From contig JAAYEA010000174.1 of the NCBI GenBank assembly GCA_012689325.1, positions 1 to 34,129 of the forward strand: DNA of 34,129 bases, given 5' to 3'. The notes below the pieces were generated by a model. That model was not told the DNA's origin. It did no database searches and saw only the letters and a list, made by a program, of their open reading frames with translations. The translations under genes and the position numbers were made by a program. Below, in pieces: positions 22,838-30,752 of the stretch (its first letter is position 1; each line of letters opens with the position of its first letter). Origin of the DNA: Chloroflexota bacterium (lineage in GTDB: Bacteria; Chloroflexota; Anaerolineae; JAAYEA01).

Positions 22838-24168
22838 GGAGCCGTCACCATCGCCGGCGCGTCGGCGCCGATTCTGCCGGCTCGGAGCGCGGGCCGTAAC
22901 CAGGCGAGGTACAAGATCGCGCCCCCAGCGGCCAAAACCCAGCCGCAGACGCCAAAGATCGCCATCACCTGGCCCGGCGTGGCGTGGAAAGCGGCCAGAA
23001 GGCCATATTGGACGATGGCGGTGATCACCAAGAGCGCCGCGAAGGGCCAGGGCTTCACGGCCAAGAAAAAGTTCATCCAGATCGAGGCCAGGGTGTAGCC
23101 CACCATGGCCGCGGCCATGCCGCCCAGCAGCGGCCCGGCGGCGGCATAGCTGGGCCCAAAGGCGAGGCGGATCATGGCGGGGCCCAGCCCCCAGAAAAAG
23201 AGGGCGAGCAAGGCCCCGGACACCGCCACCGCCGCCGACGTCAGGGCCAGCAGACGATCGGGCAGCCGCCCCTGCGCCACCTGCGCCACCGCCCGCGGAT
23301 ACATGGTCACCACCACGGCGCCGGGGAGCAGCGTCACCACGCGGCGCAGCAGCACGGCGGTGGCATAGCCGCCGGCCAGCTCGGCGGTAAAGCTGCGGTT
23401 GGCCCAGATCAGGTCGTTATTGAGCAAGAGCATGTAGGCGGCAAAGGCCACAAAGGCCGCCAGCGACAGCCGCAGCCCCTGGCTCAGCCGGTGGGGCGCC
23501 AGCTTGGGGGCGGGCTTCCAGATGGCGAACCCCAGAAAGGCCAGCCCGCACAGCACGGCCAGCGCCCCGCCGATGGGCATGGACACCAGCGCCCCCGCCG
23601 CGCCCATCCCCAGGGAGATCAGCGCGACGCCGGCGGCCACGCGCCCCAGGGCGTAGGCGGAGCGGGTCAGGCCAAAGGCCACAAAGCGCTCGCGCCCCTG
23701 CAGGATGCCTCCCACGACGGGACGCAACAGCGCAAACAGGGCGATGCTGGCGGTCAGCCGCACGGCGAATGGCGGCACATTCAGCCAGCGCGCCAGCGGC
23801 TCCTGTCCCAGCCAGAGGATCGCCGTCAGGGCGAGCCCGGCCCACAAGGCGTGGCGCCAGAAGGCGTGCAAGATGCTGCGGACGGACTCGGCGGAGCGGC
23901 CTGCGTCCTCGCGGACCTGCGACTCGGTCACAAAGCGCGCCACCACCGGCTGCAACACGCCGAATACCGTCATGGCGATGATCACCATGGCGTTGACCGT
24001 CTGGACGATGGCAAAGTCGCCCGGCGTCAGGGCGCGCCCCACATAGATGTGGAAGCCATAGTCCACGGCGTTGGTGGCCATGTCCACGGCGAACAGGAGC
24101 GCCGTCTGGCGGGCGAGTTGAGGCGCGCCGCGGCGCAGAGACAACAGACCCATCCCGAGTCCTCTCAT
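22834..24168 (-). CDS. Oligosaccharide flippase family membrane protein (Wzx/MOP-like)
   Basis: The protein of about 444 residues has the 12-14 helix pattern of polysaccharide flippases of the MOP superfamily. ARQTALLFAVDMATNAVDYGFHIYVGRAL is the first helix, GGILQGRERFVAFGL a cytoplasmic loop typical of the family, and WANRSFTAELAGGYATAVLLRR the second-half repeat. It should flip lipid-linked oligosaccharides to the outer face of the membrane. The start is uncertain: ATG at 24168 overlaps the upstream stop as ATGA, ATG at 24153 has AGAGGA at ideal spacing, and GTG at 24177 is a less likely longer choice. It is coupled on both sides by ATGA overlaps. Confidence 0.85.
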   Translation of the reverse strand: MRGLGMGLLSLRRGAPQLARQTALLFAVDMATNAVDYGFHIYVGRALTPGDFAIVQTVNAMVIIAMTVFGVLQPVVARFVTESQVREDAGRSAESVRSILHAFWRHALWAGLALTAILWLGQEPLARWLNVPPFAVRLTASIALFALLRPVVGGILQGRERFVAFGLTRSAYALGRVAAGVALISLGMGAAGALVSMPIGGALAVLCGLAFLGFAIWKPAPKLAPHRLSQGLRLSLAAFVAFAAYMLLLNNDLIWANRSFTAELAGGYATAVLLRRVVTLLPGAVVVTMYPRAVAQVAQGRLPDRLLALTSAAVAVSGALLALFFWGLGPAMIRLAFGPSYAAAGPLLGGMAAAMVGYTLASIWMNFFLAVKPWPFAALLVITAIVQYGLLAAFHATPGQVMAIFGVCGWVLAAGGAILYLAWLRPALRAGRIGADAPAMVTAP

Positions 24169-25712
24169 GGGGCGCACCCGGCCAGGGCATAGACCCTGAC
24201 CGTGGGGCCCTGCGTGACCCCCTCGACGGGCGCGACCTCGTGCAACAGCTCTCCGCAGGCGAAGAGGTCGCGATAGGTGGCGGCGTGCGCGGGGTACTGG
24301 GTCGCCTCGGCGAGGTAGCGGTCATACATTCGGCTGCTGGCCAGGGCGTAGGCGTAGCCGTCGCGGGCATAGGCGGCGATGGGTTGCCGGCCCAACGTGT
24401 CCACGGCCAGGACGTCATAGCGGGTGGGCAACACCCGGGCGGTATAGGCTTCGTGCACGATGCGCGCCCCGACGGCGATGTGCGCCTCGATCCAGCGCGT
24501 GGCCAGCGTGCGCGTGTCCTCCCGGTTCAGCTCGCGGATGGCCTGGAGGTCGCTACGGACCATCGGCGCGACGATCAGGAGCGGAAGGAGAACCCCCCAG
24601 GCCCAGGATGGCCACCGCCGCGCCAGGGGCCGCCCATCCAACAGCGCCGCCAGCCGGTCCAGCGCCAGCCCAGCATAGAGCGCCAGGAAGGGTAACAGCG
24701 GCGCGATCCAGCGCGCCCAGCGCAACGAGCCGTTGGCGATCACCAGGTAAAAAGGGACCATGAACGCGAGCAATACCCCATCGGCCCGCTTGGGCCGTCG
24801 AAGGGCGATCAGCAGCCCCGCCGCGGCCAGCAGCTCGATCAGCCAGCCGTAGCCCCAAGACAGGGGCTCGCGGAAATACCACCAATAGTTTTGCAGCCCC
24901 GGCAGCCGATTCGCCCCGACGTGGTCGGCGCGGAACTCGGCCCGGATGCTCGCCAGCGCCGTCTCCAACTCGGGCAGGAAAAAGGGGGTCAGCGCCACAA
25001 AGACGACCAGGGCCAAGGCGAAGCAGCCCCATAGCCGGATATCCAGCAGGCGGCGCCAGGCCGTCGAGCCCGGCTGCGGGCGGCTCAGGTGGGCGGCCAG
25101 GATGGGCAAGGCGGCGATCAGCGCCGGATACTTGGTGGCCAGCCCCGCGCCCAGGGCGATCCCGGCGGTGACGTAGAGCGAGGTCCGATCCTCTTGGGCC
25201 AGCCGAAGGGCCAGCCAGGCGAGCAGCGTCACGAAAAAGGTGAGGGGCACGTCCGAGGTCGCCAGCAGGCTCAGCCGCACGTGCAAGTAGCTGGCGGCGA
25301 GCAGCAGGACCGCATACAGGCCCACTCGCGGGCGAAAGGCCAGCGTACCGATCCGGTAGACCAGGTATACGGTCAGCGCGGCGCAGAGCATGGTCAGCGC
25401 CCGGCCCGCCACATAGAAAAAGGTGGGATCCTCCAGGGCCCAGGCGGCGAACGAAGCTGTGGAAAACGAGCTATCCAGGGCCGCGCGCAGCCAGGCGGCT
25501 CCCTGAAAGACCAGCCCAAGGATGTAACGCAGCGTGGAGGCGGGATGGGAGAACTTGTGCGGGCTCCAGTCGCCGGTGGTCACATAGCCGATGGCCTTGC
25601 CGACAATGTCCTCTTCGTCGATGGCGTAAAAGTAGGGCAGCCCCCAGAAGATGCCATAGAGGCGCACGGCGAGGGCGAGCAGAATGGCAACCCAGATCGC
25701 CTTGCGCGTCAT
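24165..25712 (-). CDS. Glycosyltransferase family 39-type membrane protein
   Basis: The 515-residue protein starts with a membrane helix followed by FYAIDEEDIVGKAIGYVTTGDW, the acidic loop of GT39/PMT-type enzymes, and HPASTLRYI. About ten further membrane helices follow, and the C-terminal part after about residue 400 lies outside. Such enzymes transfer sugars from polyprenyl-phosphate donors to lipids or proteins on the outer face. The ATG at 25712 has GGGGTG nearby. It is the first large gene of the minus-strand operon with the flippase and the GT-C-like enzyme, and may be preceded by a small membrane peptide gene. Confidence 0.88.
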   Translation of the reverse strand: MTRKAIWVAILLALAVRLYGIFWGLPYFYAIDEEDIVGKAIGYVTTGDWSPHKFSHPASTLRYILGLVFQGAAWLRAALDSSFSTASFAAWALEDPTFFYVAGRALTMLCAALTVYLVYRIGTLAFRPRVGLYAVLLLAASYLHVRLSLLATSDVPLTFFVTLLAWLALRLAQEDRTSLYVTAGIALGAGLATKYPALIAALPILAAHLSRPQPGSTAWRRLLDIRLWGCFALALVVFVALTPFFLPELETALASIRAEFRADHVGANRLPGLQNYWWYFREPLSWGYGWLIELLAAAGLLIALRRPKRADGVLLAFMVPFYLVIANGSLRWARWIAPLLPFLALYAGLALDRLAALLDGRPLARRWPSWAWGVLLPLLIVAPMVRSDLQAIRELNREDTRTLATRWIEAHIAVGARIVHEAYTARVLPTRYDVLAVDTLGRQPIAAYARDGYAYALASSRMYDRYLAEATQYPAHAATYRDLFACGELLHEVAPVEGVTQGPTVRVYALAGCAP

Positions 25713-25842
25713 GGGCGCACCCCTTGCGGGGCCAGACGGCCACGAAGGCTATCTGGCAGGCAGGGCGATCCGGGGCAGGGTGTCGGCTGCCGAGCGCTCT
25801 TGGGGCGTGGGGCGAAAAGGGTTAGGTCGGCGCGCGGAAAGG

Positions 25843-25959
25843 CTACCTCTGGTTGGGCGGGGCGTCGCTTTCGTCCAGAAATGCGTTGGTGGGCTGGTTG
25901 TCGAGCCATTTGGTGCCGATGAAGGTCAGGATCAACGCGATAATCACCACCAGTTCCAT
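25843..25959 (-). CDS. Possible 38-residue single-span membrane peptide
   Basis: On the minus strand ATG at 25959 is preceded by GGGGGA at good spacing and opens a 38-codon frame ending TAG at 25843. The peptide starts with a hydrophobic stretch ELVVIIALILTFIG, followed by a polar tail rich in N, D, P and Q. The layout suits a small membrane protein facing out or in with a short tail. It lies 130 bases before the GT39 gene on the same strand. The 411-base stretch 25713-26123 otherwise holds only the terminator at 26068 and a TTCACC/GGTGAA inverted repeat at 25998-26018. No homology is known to me; it is a candidate only. Confidence 0.4.
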   Translation of the reverse strand: MELVVIIALILTFIGTKWLDNQPTNAFLDESDAPPNQR

Positions 25960-26067
25960 CGCTGTCCCCCTGGGAAGAATCTGGGGCAACCCATATCTTC
26001 ACCAGGTAAGACGGTGAAAGCGGCGAAAGGATTCGTGACATCGCGCCTTTCTCTCTTTCAAGCGCAC

Positions 26068-26097
26068 AAGCGCCCTGCTTCCTGCTGCAGGGCGCTT
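26068..26097 (-). terminator. Hairpin terminator after the uronate-isomerase-like gene
   Basis: AAGCGCCCTGC at 26068-26078 pairs perfectly with its complement at 26087-26097 over an 8-base loop. It lies 26 bases beyond the stop codon of the minus-strand gene ending at 26124. The T run after it on minus is weak. Confidence 0.75.
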
Positions 26098-26123
26098 GGT
26101 TTCGATCTTGGGTCCAGGCCGCG

Positions 26124-27419
26124 CTAGGCCAGCTTGTAGACGCGCTTGACGTTGTTGATCAGCACGTCCTCGGCCAGTTGCAGGGCGCTCTCCACGCTCA
26201 GCGGGGCCATGTTCGGATGGATCTGGCTCCGCTCGATCCGGTTCGCCAGGGCCACGGCCAACTCGAACTTGTACATGCGGAACTTGGGCGCAACGAACTC
26301 GAGATAGTAGGCGTCCGAATAGTAGCCGATCAGCTTGCGATAGGGCACGGCGTTGAGCCGACGCTCCAGCTCGCGCGCGATATCGGTGGGCTGGTTCGAG
26401 TACCACCAGTGGCCGGAAGGCCACACATTGTGCCGGATCCACGCCGCCGCGGTCAGCTCCAGGCCGGAGGTGTCCGAGAGGACGGAGGTCGGGAAGGTGA
26501 CGTCGGCGTACTCGTTTAAGAGATAGTCGTAGCCCTTCATCGAGTTGACGGAGTCGAACAGGTCGGTGCCGCTGGGCACGCCCTGGGCGTAGGTGGTGCG
26601 GTTGACGCCGATCATCAGGTGGAAGGGGCGTCCGTACCGGCGGCAGCGCTCCGCCACCTGGTTCATGCCATAGGCCGCCCACAGCCCCTTTTCCTCCGCC
26701 GAAAGCGCCGCGCCCGTCACGGCCTTGGCCAGCACGCGCGCCGCGTCCTCCTCCGCGACGTAGCGGGTGACCAGGTTGGGCGGCGAGCTAAAGGCGGCGT
26801 AGGCCATGCCCAGCTCGGCGAACCGGGCAAAGGCCTTGTCCAGCCCGGCCTTGTACCCAGCCACGGTGCGGCCATCGGTCCCGGCGAACAGGCCGAGGGA
26901 GGCCCATTCCTTGGGCGAGCTGGCATAGTCCATGAAGGGGTCCACGCGCAGGCAAGGGACGTAAAAGCTCGTGTCCACGCCCGCCAGGTCCTCGTTATAC
27001 GCGTTGGTCAAAAAGACGCGCTTGATGTTGGATTTGCGGATCACGTCCTGGGGATAGGAGGGCTGATCGATGACCTGTTGCGCGCGGTCGAAGAGGCTCG
27101 CCCAGTTATCAGGGGCCCAATCCTGGCGGGAGATGCCGTACAGGTTCTGCGCGAGGGACAGCAGCCAGTCGTACTGCACCGTGTTCGAGATGATGGAGAG
27201 CTTTTCCAGCAGCGTCTTGGTAAAGCGCCGCGGGTCGTCGGTGGGAAAGCCGCCCGGCTGGAACTCGGTGGCGTTGACCAGCTCGGTGTAATAGTGATAG
27301 CTGAGGATCTCGGCGATGCTGAGCGCCGTGCTATGCCGGGGCCTGATGTGGGTGTGGGGATCGATAATGGGCAGCTTGTCGATCTCTTGCCAAAGCTGCT
27401 TGACCAGTGCGTTATTCAT
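26124..27419 (-). CDS. Uronate isomerase-like amidohydrolase-superfamily protein
   Basis: The 431-residue protein opens its barrel with LPIIDPHTHIRP (metal ligands H22, H24), as in UxaC glucuronate isomerase. It continues with RVFLTNAYNED and PCLRVDPF (compare the RpD strand of UxaC), PFHLMIGVNRT and HWWYSNQPTDIARELERRL. The end, LIGYYSDAYYLEFVAPKFR, corresponds to the UxaC TDSRSF region but lacks DSRSF itself. UxaC enzymes turn glucuronate into fructuronate. Here the altered end and the shorter length suggest a divergent sugar isomerase or hydrolase. ATG at 27419 has GGAGG upstream. It has its own promoter and terminator, so it is monocistronic. Confidence 0.75.
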   Translation of the reverse strand: MNNALVKQLWQEIDKLPIIDPHTHIRPRHSTALSIAEILSYHYYTELVNATEFQPGGFPTDDPRRFTKTLLEKLSIISNTVQYDWLLSLAQNLYGISRQDWAPDNWASLFDRAQQVIDQPSYPQDVIRKSNIKRVFLTNAYNEDLAGVDTSFYVPCLRVDPFMDYASSPKEWASLGLFAGTDGRTVAGYKAGLDKAFARFAELGMAYAAFSSPPNLVTRYVAEEDAARVLAKAVTGAALSAEEKGLWAAYGMNQVAERCRRYGRPFHLMIGVNRTTYAQGVPSGTDLFDSVNSMKGYDYLLNEYADVTFPTSVLSDTSGLELTAAAWIRHNVWPSGHWWYSNQPTDIARELERRLNAVPYRKLIGYYSDAYYLEFVAPKFRMYKFELAVALANRIERSQIHPNMAPLSVESALQLAEDVLINNVKRVYKLA

Positions 27420-27468
27420 CCAAACCTCCATATGGCGGCGCCGAGGCCGCCTTGATGATACTCATCGA

Positions 27469-27497
27469 ATTATGCCTCAAAGAAGGCTCGGGTCCAA
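27469..27497 (-). promoter_or_regulatory. Promoter of the uronate-isomerase-like gene
   Basis: On the minus strand TTGGAC (plus 27492-27497), 17 bases, CATAAT (plus 27469-27474). The leader of about 45 bases carries a GGCGGC/GCCGCC hairpin (plus 27434-27451) immediately before the ribosome site, which could hinder translation. Confidence 0.5.
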
Positions 27498-27510
27498 ATT
27501 CGGGTTGGCG

Positions 27511-29520
27511 TCACGCGCCATAGGGGACGGCCGCGGGCGGCGTGGGTTCGCCGATGGGCAGCCAGACGTGAAAGACGTGCTCGTCAGCGAGTTCTTCCGC
27601 CCAAATCTTGCCGCCGTGGGCCTGGACCGCCAGCCGGCAAAAGTACAGCCCCATCCCGGACGAACCCTCGGCATGAAAGGCTGCCTCGGCCTGGTTGGAG
27701 GCGGATTCCCAGAGCCGGTGAAACGACGGCTGTTGTCCCAGCGGCTTGGTGTGCTGGCTGGCAATCGAGATATGCACGCCCCCCGATTCGGGGCGGCCCC
27801 CGATGCTGACCCGGCCAGGCCGCACGCTGCGCTTGACGGCATAGTAAACGAGGTTCCCCAGGGTCCATTCCAGCAGGTCGCGATCGGCGTTAAAGACGGG
27901 GAGCGGGGCGGGGATATCCTCGGCGAAGGTCACGCCGCGCTCCTCGGCCTCAAAGCCATAGAATTGCCGGGCCGCCTCGATGAGCTGCGGCAACGAGATC
28001 GCCACGCGGTTGAGGGCATAGGCGCCGGCCTCGAGCTGGTTCACCGCCAGCAGGATAGAGGTCTTGCGTTCCAGTTGCACCACCCCCTCCAACGCCAACG
28101 TCAGCCCTTGCAGCGCATCCGGGTTGGTGCCATCGGGCAGAAACATCTGCGCCGCCTCGATGCCTACGTGGACGAGGCTGAGCGGATTGCGCAAGTCGTG
28201 CACGATGATGTAGCCCAGCTCCTCGTGCCAGCGCGCGACCTCTTGCTCTCGCGTCACGTCACGCCAGGCCACCAGGCGAGAAACCGGCTTGCCCGCAGGG
28301 TAGCGGACGGGAGCGACCAGGATGTCCAGGACCAGCGGCGGGCTGGCCTGCACCGTTACCACGAAACTGCGGCCTTCGGCGGCGGTGGCCAGGCTTGCGG
28401 CCAAGGAATGCCAGGTCGCTCCGGCGGGCGAAAGGACCTTCAGTCGACCGCCATAGTGCGCCAGCAACGCCGCGGCATCCTGGCCCAACACACCGCCCTC
28501 ATGCCGGTCAAAGAGCTGGGCGGCCGCGGCGTTGTAGAAAGCCACTTTGCCCTTGGCGTCGATCACGGTCATGCCGTTGCTGGAAGCGCTCAGCGCCGCC
28601 TCCAAGAGGTCGCGGTCCTCCCGCTGCCGCCGGTGAAGCAGGGCGTTCTGCAGGGCGGCTGCGGCGGGCACAGCCAGCGCCTCCAGCAGCGCCTGGTCTC
28701 CGGCGGTGAAGGCGCCCTCGGCCCTGTTCACGGCTTCGATGGCGCCGATTACCTGGGACTGGACGCGCAGCGGCACGGCGAGCAGGTTGCGCGTCTTGTA
28801 CTCGCAGACGCGGTCGATCCCGGAGTAAAAGCGCTGGTCGCGCTCGGCGTCGTTGCTCAGCACGCTCTGGTCGTGTTCGACGCACCAATTGGCGATGCCC
28901 CGCCCGATGGGCACCTGCAACCCCCCCAGGCTCTGCATCCCATCGCTGCTGGCCCAAAAGACCAGCCCGCCCTTGTCCTCATCCACCAGGAGCAACGAGG
29001 CGCTTTCCACGCGCAGGATCTCTTTGGTCTCCGCCAGGATCATGTCCAGCACCTGGTCGGGGTCCAGGCTGGCGGTGATGGCGTTGGTGGCCCGCTGCAA
29101 GGCCCGCATCTCCCGATCCTGGCGTTGCGCCTCTTCGTCGGCCCGGCGGCGAAACGCCTGGACCTCCGCGCGTCGCAGGGCGGCCTCCACCAGCGTGGGG
29201 GCGCACGGCTGGGGCAGATAGTCCCAGGCGCCGCTCGCCAGGGCTTGGCTGGCCTGGGTCGCGAGATCGTCCACGGGGATCAGGGCAATGGCCACGAGCA
29301 GGGGGTCTTGGGAGAGGATGCTGCGCAGTGCGCCGCCAGTCTCGCGGCTGGACCAATCGAGAACCAGGATATCCGCCTGACTCGCGCGCAGCGAGGCGGC
29401 GGCCTGAGCGATATCGGCGACCAGGATCACCTGGTGACCCATGGCCAGGGCTGCCTCGGCCACGTCGTGTTGCAGGGCGCCTTGGGGGTCTATGATGAGC
29501 AACCGCAACGGCTCGGCCAT
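27511..29520 (-). CDS. Receiver-GAF-PAS-histidine kinase, with degenerate receiver and ATP-binding domains
   Basis: The 669-residue protein lacks membrane helices. Residues 1-125 are receiver-like with D55 in LVLDW, but the usual Lys is Q104 in LPQP and the Asp-Asp pair is reduced to one. A GAF domain (about 150-315, LLVDEDKGGLVF to EAVNRAEGAFT) and a PAS domain (about 330-430, NGMTVIDAKGKVAFYN) follow. An H-box VHDLRNPLS has H441. In the ATPase domain the second N-box asparagine is Y560 and the G1 Asp is not recognisable, although GMGLYFCRLAVQAHGG is a good G2 box. The role is probably a soluble regulator sensing a small molecule. ATG at 29520 is preferred over 29619, which overlaps the promoter. 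The promoter is at 29618-29646. Confidence 0.85.
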   Translation of the reverse strand: MAEPLRLLIIDPQGALQHDVAEAALAMGHQVILVADIAQAAASLRASQADILVLDWSSRETGGALRSILSQDPLLVAIALIPVDDLATQASQALASGAWDYLPQPCAPTLVEAALRRAEVQAFRRRADEEAQRQDREMRALQRATNAITASLDPDQVLDMILAETKEILRVESASLLLVDEDKGGLVFWASSDGMQSLGGLQVPIGRGIANWCVEHDQSVLSNDAERDQRFYSGIDRVCEYKTRNLLAVPLRVQSQVIGAIEAVNRAEGAFTAGDQALLEALAVPAAAALQNALLHRRQREDRDLLEAALSASSNGMTVIDAKGKVAFYNAAAAQLFDRHEGGVLGQDAAALLAHYGGRLKVLSPAGATWHSLAASLATAAEGRSFVVTVQASPPLVLDILVAPVRYPAGKPVSRLVAWRDVTREQEVARWHEELGYIIVHDLRNPLSLVHVGIEAAQMFLPDGTNPDALQGLTLALEGVVQLERKTSILLAVNQLEAGAYALNRVAISLPQLIEAARQFYGFEAEERGVTFAEDIPAPLPVFNADRDLLEWTLGNLVYYAVKRSVRPGRVSIGGRPESGGVHISIASQHTKPLGQQPSFHRLWESASNQAEAAFHAEGSSGMGLYFCRLAVQAHGGKIWAEELADEHVFHVWLPIGEPTPPAAVPYGA

Positions 29521-29617
29521 GCTTCCATTCCTGCCTGCGTGAGTAGGATGCCGCTGGCCTGGCCGCTGGGGCGAGGCCTCGATAGCGCGAAACAAACGCG
29601 AACTCGTGCTGGGCCGC

Positions 29618-29646
29618 ATTATACCACCGAATCAGCGCTTTTTCAA
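29618..29646 (-). promoter_or_regulatory. Promoter of the hybrid kinase gene
   Basis: On the minus strand TTGAAA (plus 29641-29646), 17 bases, TATAAT (plus 29618-29623). The leader is about 90 bases. It points away from the promoter at 29688. Confidence 0.8.
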
Positions 29647-29666
29647 CTAACTCGTCAACTCCGGGC

Positions 29667-29684
29667 CGGCTGGCGCGCCAGCCG
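29667..29684. promoter_or_regulatory. Perfect 18-bp palindrome between divergent promoters (operator candidate)
   Basis: CGGCTGGCGCGCCAGCCG at 29667-29684 is its own reverse complement. It lies between the two -35 boxes (29641-29646 minus, 29688-29693 plus), ending three bases before the second, and outside both predicted transcripts. This favours a protein-binding site over an RNA hairpin. Confidence 0.5.
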
Positions 29685-29687
29685 CCA

Positions 29688-29715
29688 TTGACGGCGCCGC
29701 CCGGGCGAGTATAAT
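29688..29715 (+). promoter_or_regulatory. Promoter of the radical SAM-NTPase operon
   Basis: TTGACG at 29688-29693, a 16-base spacer and TATAAT at 29710-29715. Transcription should start near 29722, at the first base of the GGGAGGAGG ribosome site (29722-29730), so the leader is only about 17 bases. Confidence 0.85.
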
Positions 29716-29738
29716 CGAAGCGGGAGGAGGTGAGCAAG

Positions 29739-30752
29739 ATGCGCGAAGCCATGTTATACGCCAAGCTGGACCGCGAGCGGGTGCAATGCGCGCTGTGCGC
29801 CCACCGCTGCATCATCGCGCCCGACAAGTTGGGCATCTGCCAGGTGCGCCAGAATCGCCAGGGCGAGCTGGTCTCGCTGGTTTACGGCCAGGTGATCTCG
29901 CAGGCGGTGGATCCCATCGAAAAGAAGCCGCTGTTCCACTTTTTGCTGGGGACGGAAGCCTTTTCCGTGGCCACGGTGGGCTGCAATTTCCGTTGCACCT
30001 TTTGCCAGAACGCCGAGATCTCGCAGATGCCCGTGGATGACGGGCGGATCGTCGGGCGGAGCGCGTCGCCCGAGCAACTGGTGGCCGCCGCCAAGCGCTA
30101 TGGCTGCGCCAGCATTGCCTATACCTACACCGAGCCGACCATCGCCTTCGAGTACACCTACGAGGTCGCCACGCTGGCCCACCAAGAGGGCCTCAAGAAC
30201 GTCTATGTCACCAACGGCTACATGACCGGCGAGATGCTGCGCGCCTTCCACCCGCTGCTGGACGCGGCCAACGTGGACCTGAAGGCGTTTCGCGACGAGT
30301 TCTATCGCGCGCAGTGCGGGGCGCGCCTGCAGCCGGTGCTGGATAGCCTCAAGACGATGAAAGAGCTGGGCGTCTGGGTGGAGGTCACGACGCTGATCAT
30401 CCCCACGCTGAACGACGCGGAGGGCGAGCTGCGCGAGCTGGCCACCTTCATCGTCCAGGAGCTCGGCCCGGAGACCCCCTGGCACGTGAGCCGATTTCAC
30501 CCCACTTATCGCTTGCTGGACAAACCGGCCACGCCGCCCGCCACCCTGCACCGCGCCGCCGAGATCGGTCGCGAGGCCGGGCTGCATTATGTGTATGAGG
30601 GCAACATCCCCGGGCAAGGCGGGGAGAACACCCGCTGCCCGGGCTGCGGCCAGACGGTGATCCGCCGGCTCGGCTTTAGCGTGCTGGAAAACCACGTCCG
30701 TCAGGGCCAGTGCCCGCATTGCGGCGCGGCCATCGCCGGGGTCGGGCTATGA
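29739..30752 (+). CDS. AmmeMemoRadiSam-type radical SAM protein (PflA-related)
   Basis: The 337-residue protein has the radical SAM cluster C82-x3-C86-x2-C89 in VGCNFRCTFCQN. It starts with MREAMLYAKLDRERVQCALCAHRCII, whose extra cysteines are typical of the AmmeMemoRadiSam-system radical SAM group. LVYGQVISQAVDPIEKKPLFHFLLG, YTYTEPTIAFEY and WHVSRFHPTYR are other family blocks. The C-terminus carries two CxxC pairs (CPGCG, CPHCG), probably a zinc or cluster site. Its substrate is unknown in the family. The ATG at 29739 has GGGAGGAGG 8 bases upstream. The usual AMMECR1 and Memo partner genes are not in the window. It overlaps the next gene by ATGA. Confidence 0.92.
   Translation: MREAMLYAKLDRERVQCALCAHRCIIAPDKLGICQVRQNRQGELVSLVYGQVISQAVDPIEKKPLFHFLLGTEAFSVATVGCNFRCTFCQNAEISQMPVDDGRIVGRSASPEQLVAAAKRYGCASIAYTYTEPTIAFEYTYEVATLAHQEGLKNVYVTNGYMTGEMLRAFHPLLDAANVDLKAFRDEFYRAQCGARLQPVLDSLKTMKELGVWVEVTTLIIPTLNDAEGELRELATFIVQELGPETPWHVSRFHPTYRLLDKPATPPATLHRAAEIGREAGLHYVYEGNIPGQGGENTRCPGCGQTVIRRLGFSVLENHVRQGQCPHCGAAIAGVGL

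Noticed and set aside
25998-26018. TTCACC/GGTGAA inverted repeat as an operator for the glycan operon
   Set aside because: Arms are only six bases with a 9-base spacer, and no convincing promoter is next to it; it could arise by chance.
27316-29691. Open frame of about 790 codons opposite the histidine kinase
   Set aside because: Same cause; the kinase domains on the minus strand are clear and the plus-strand frame begins inside another gene.
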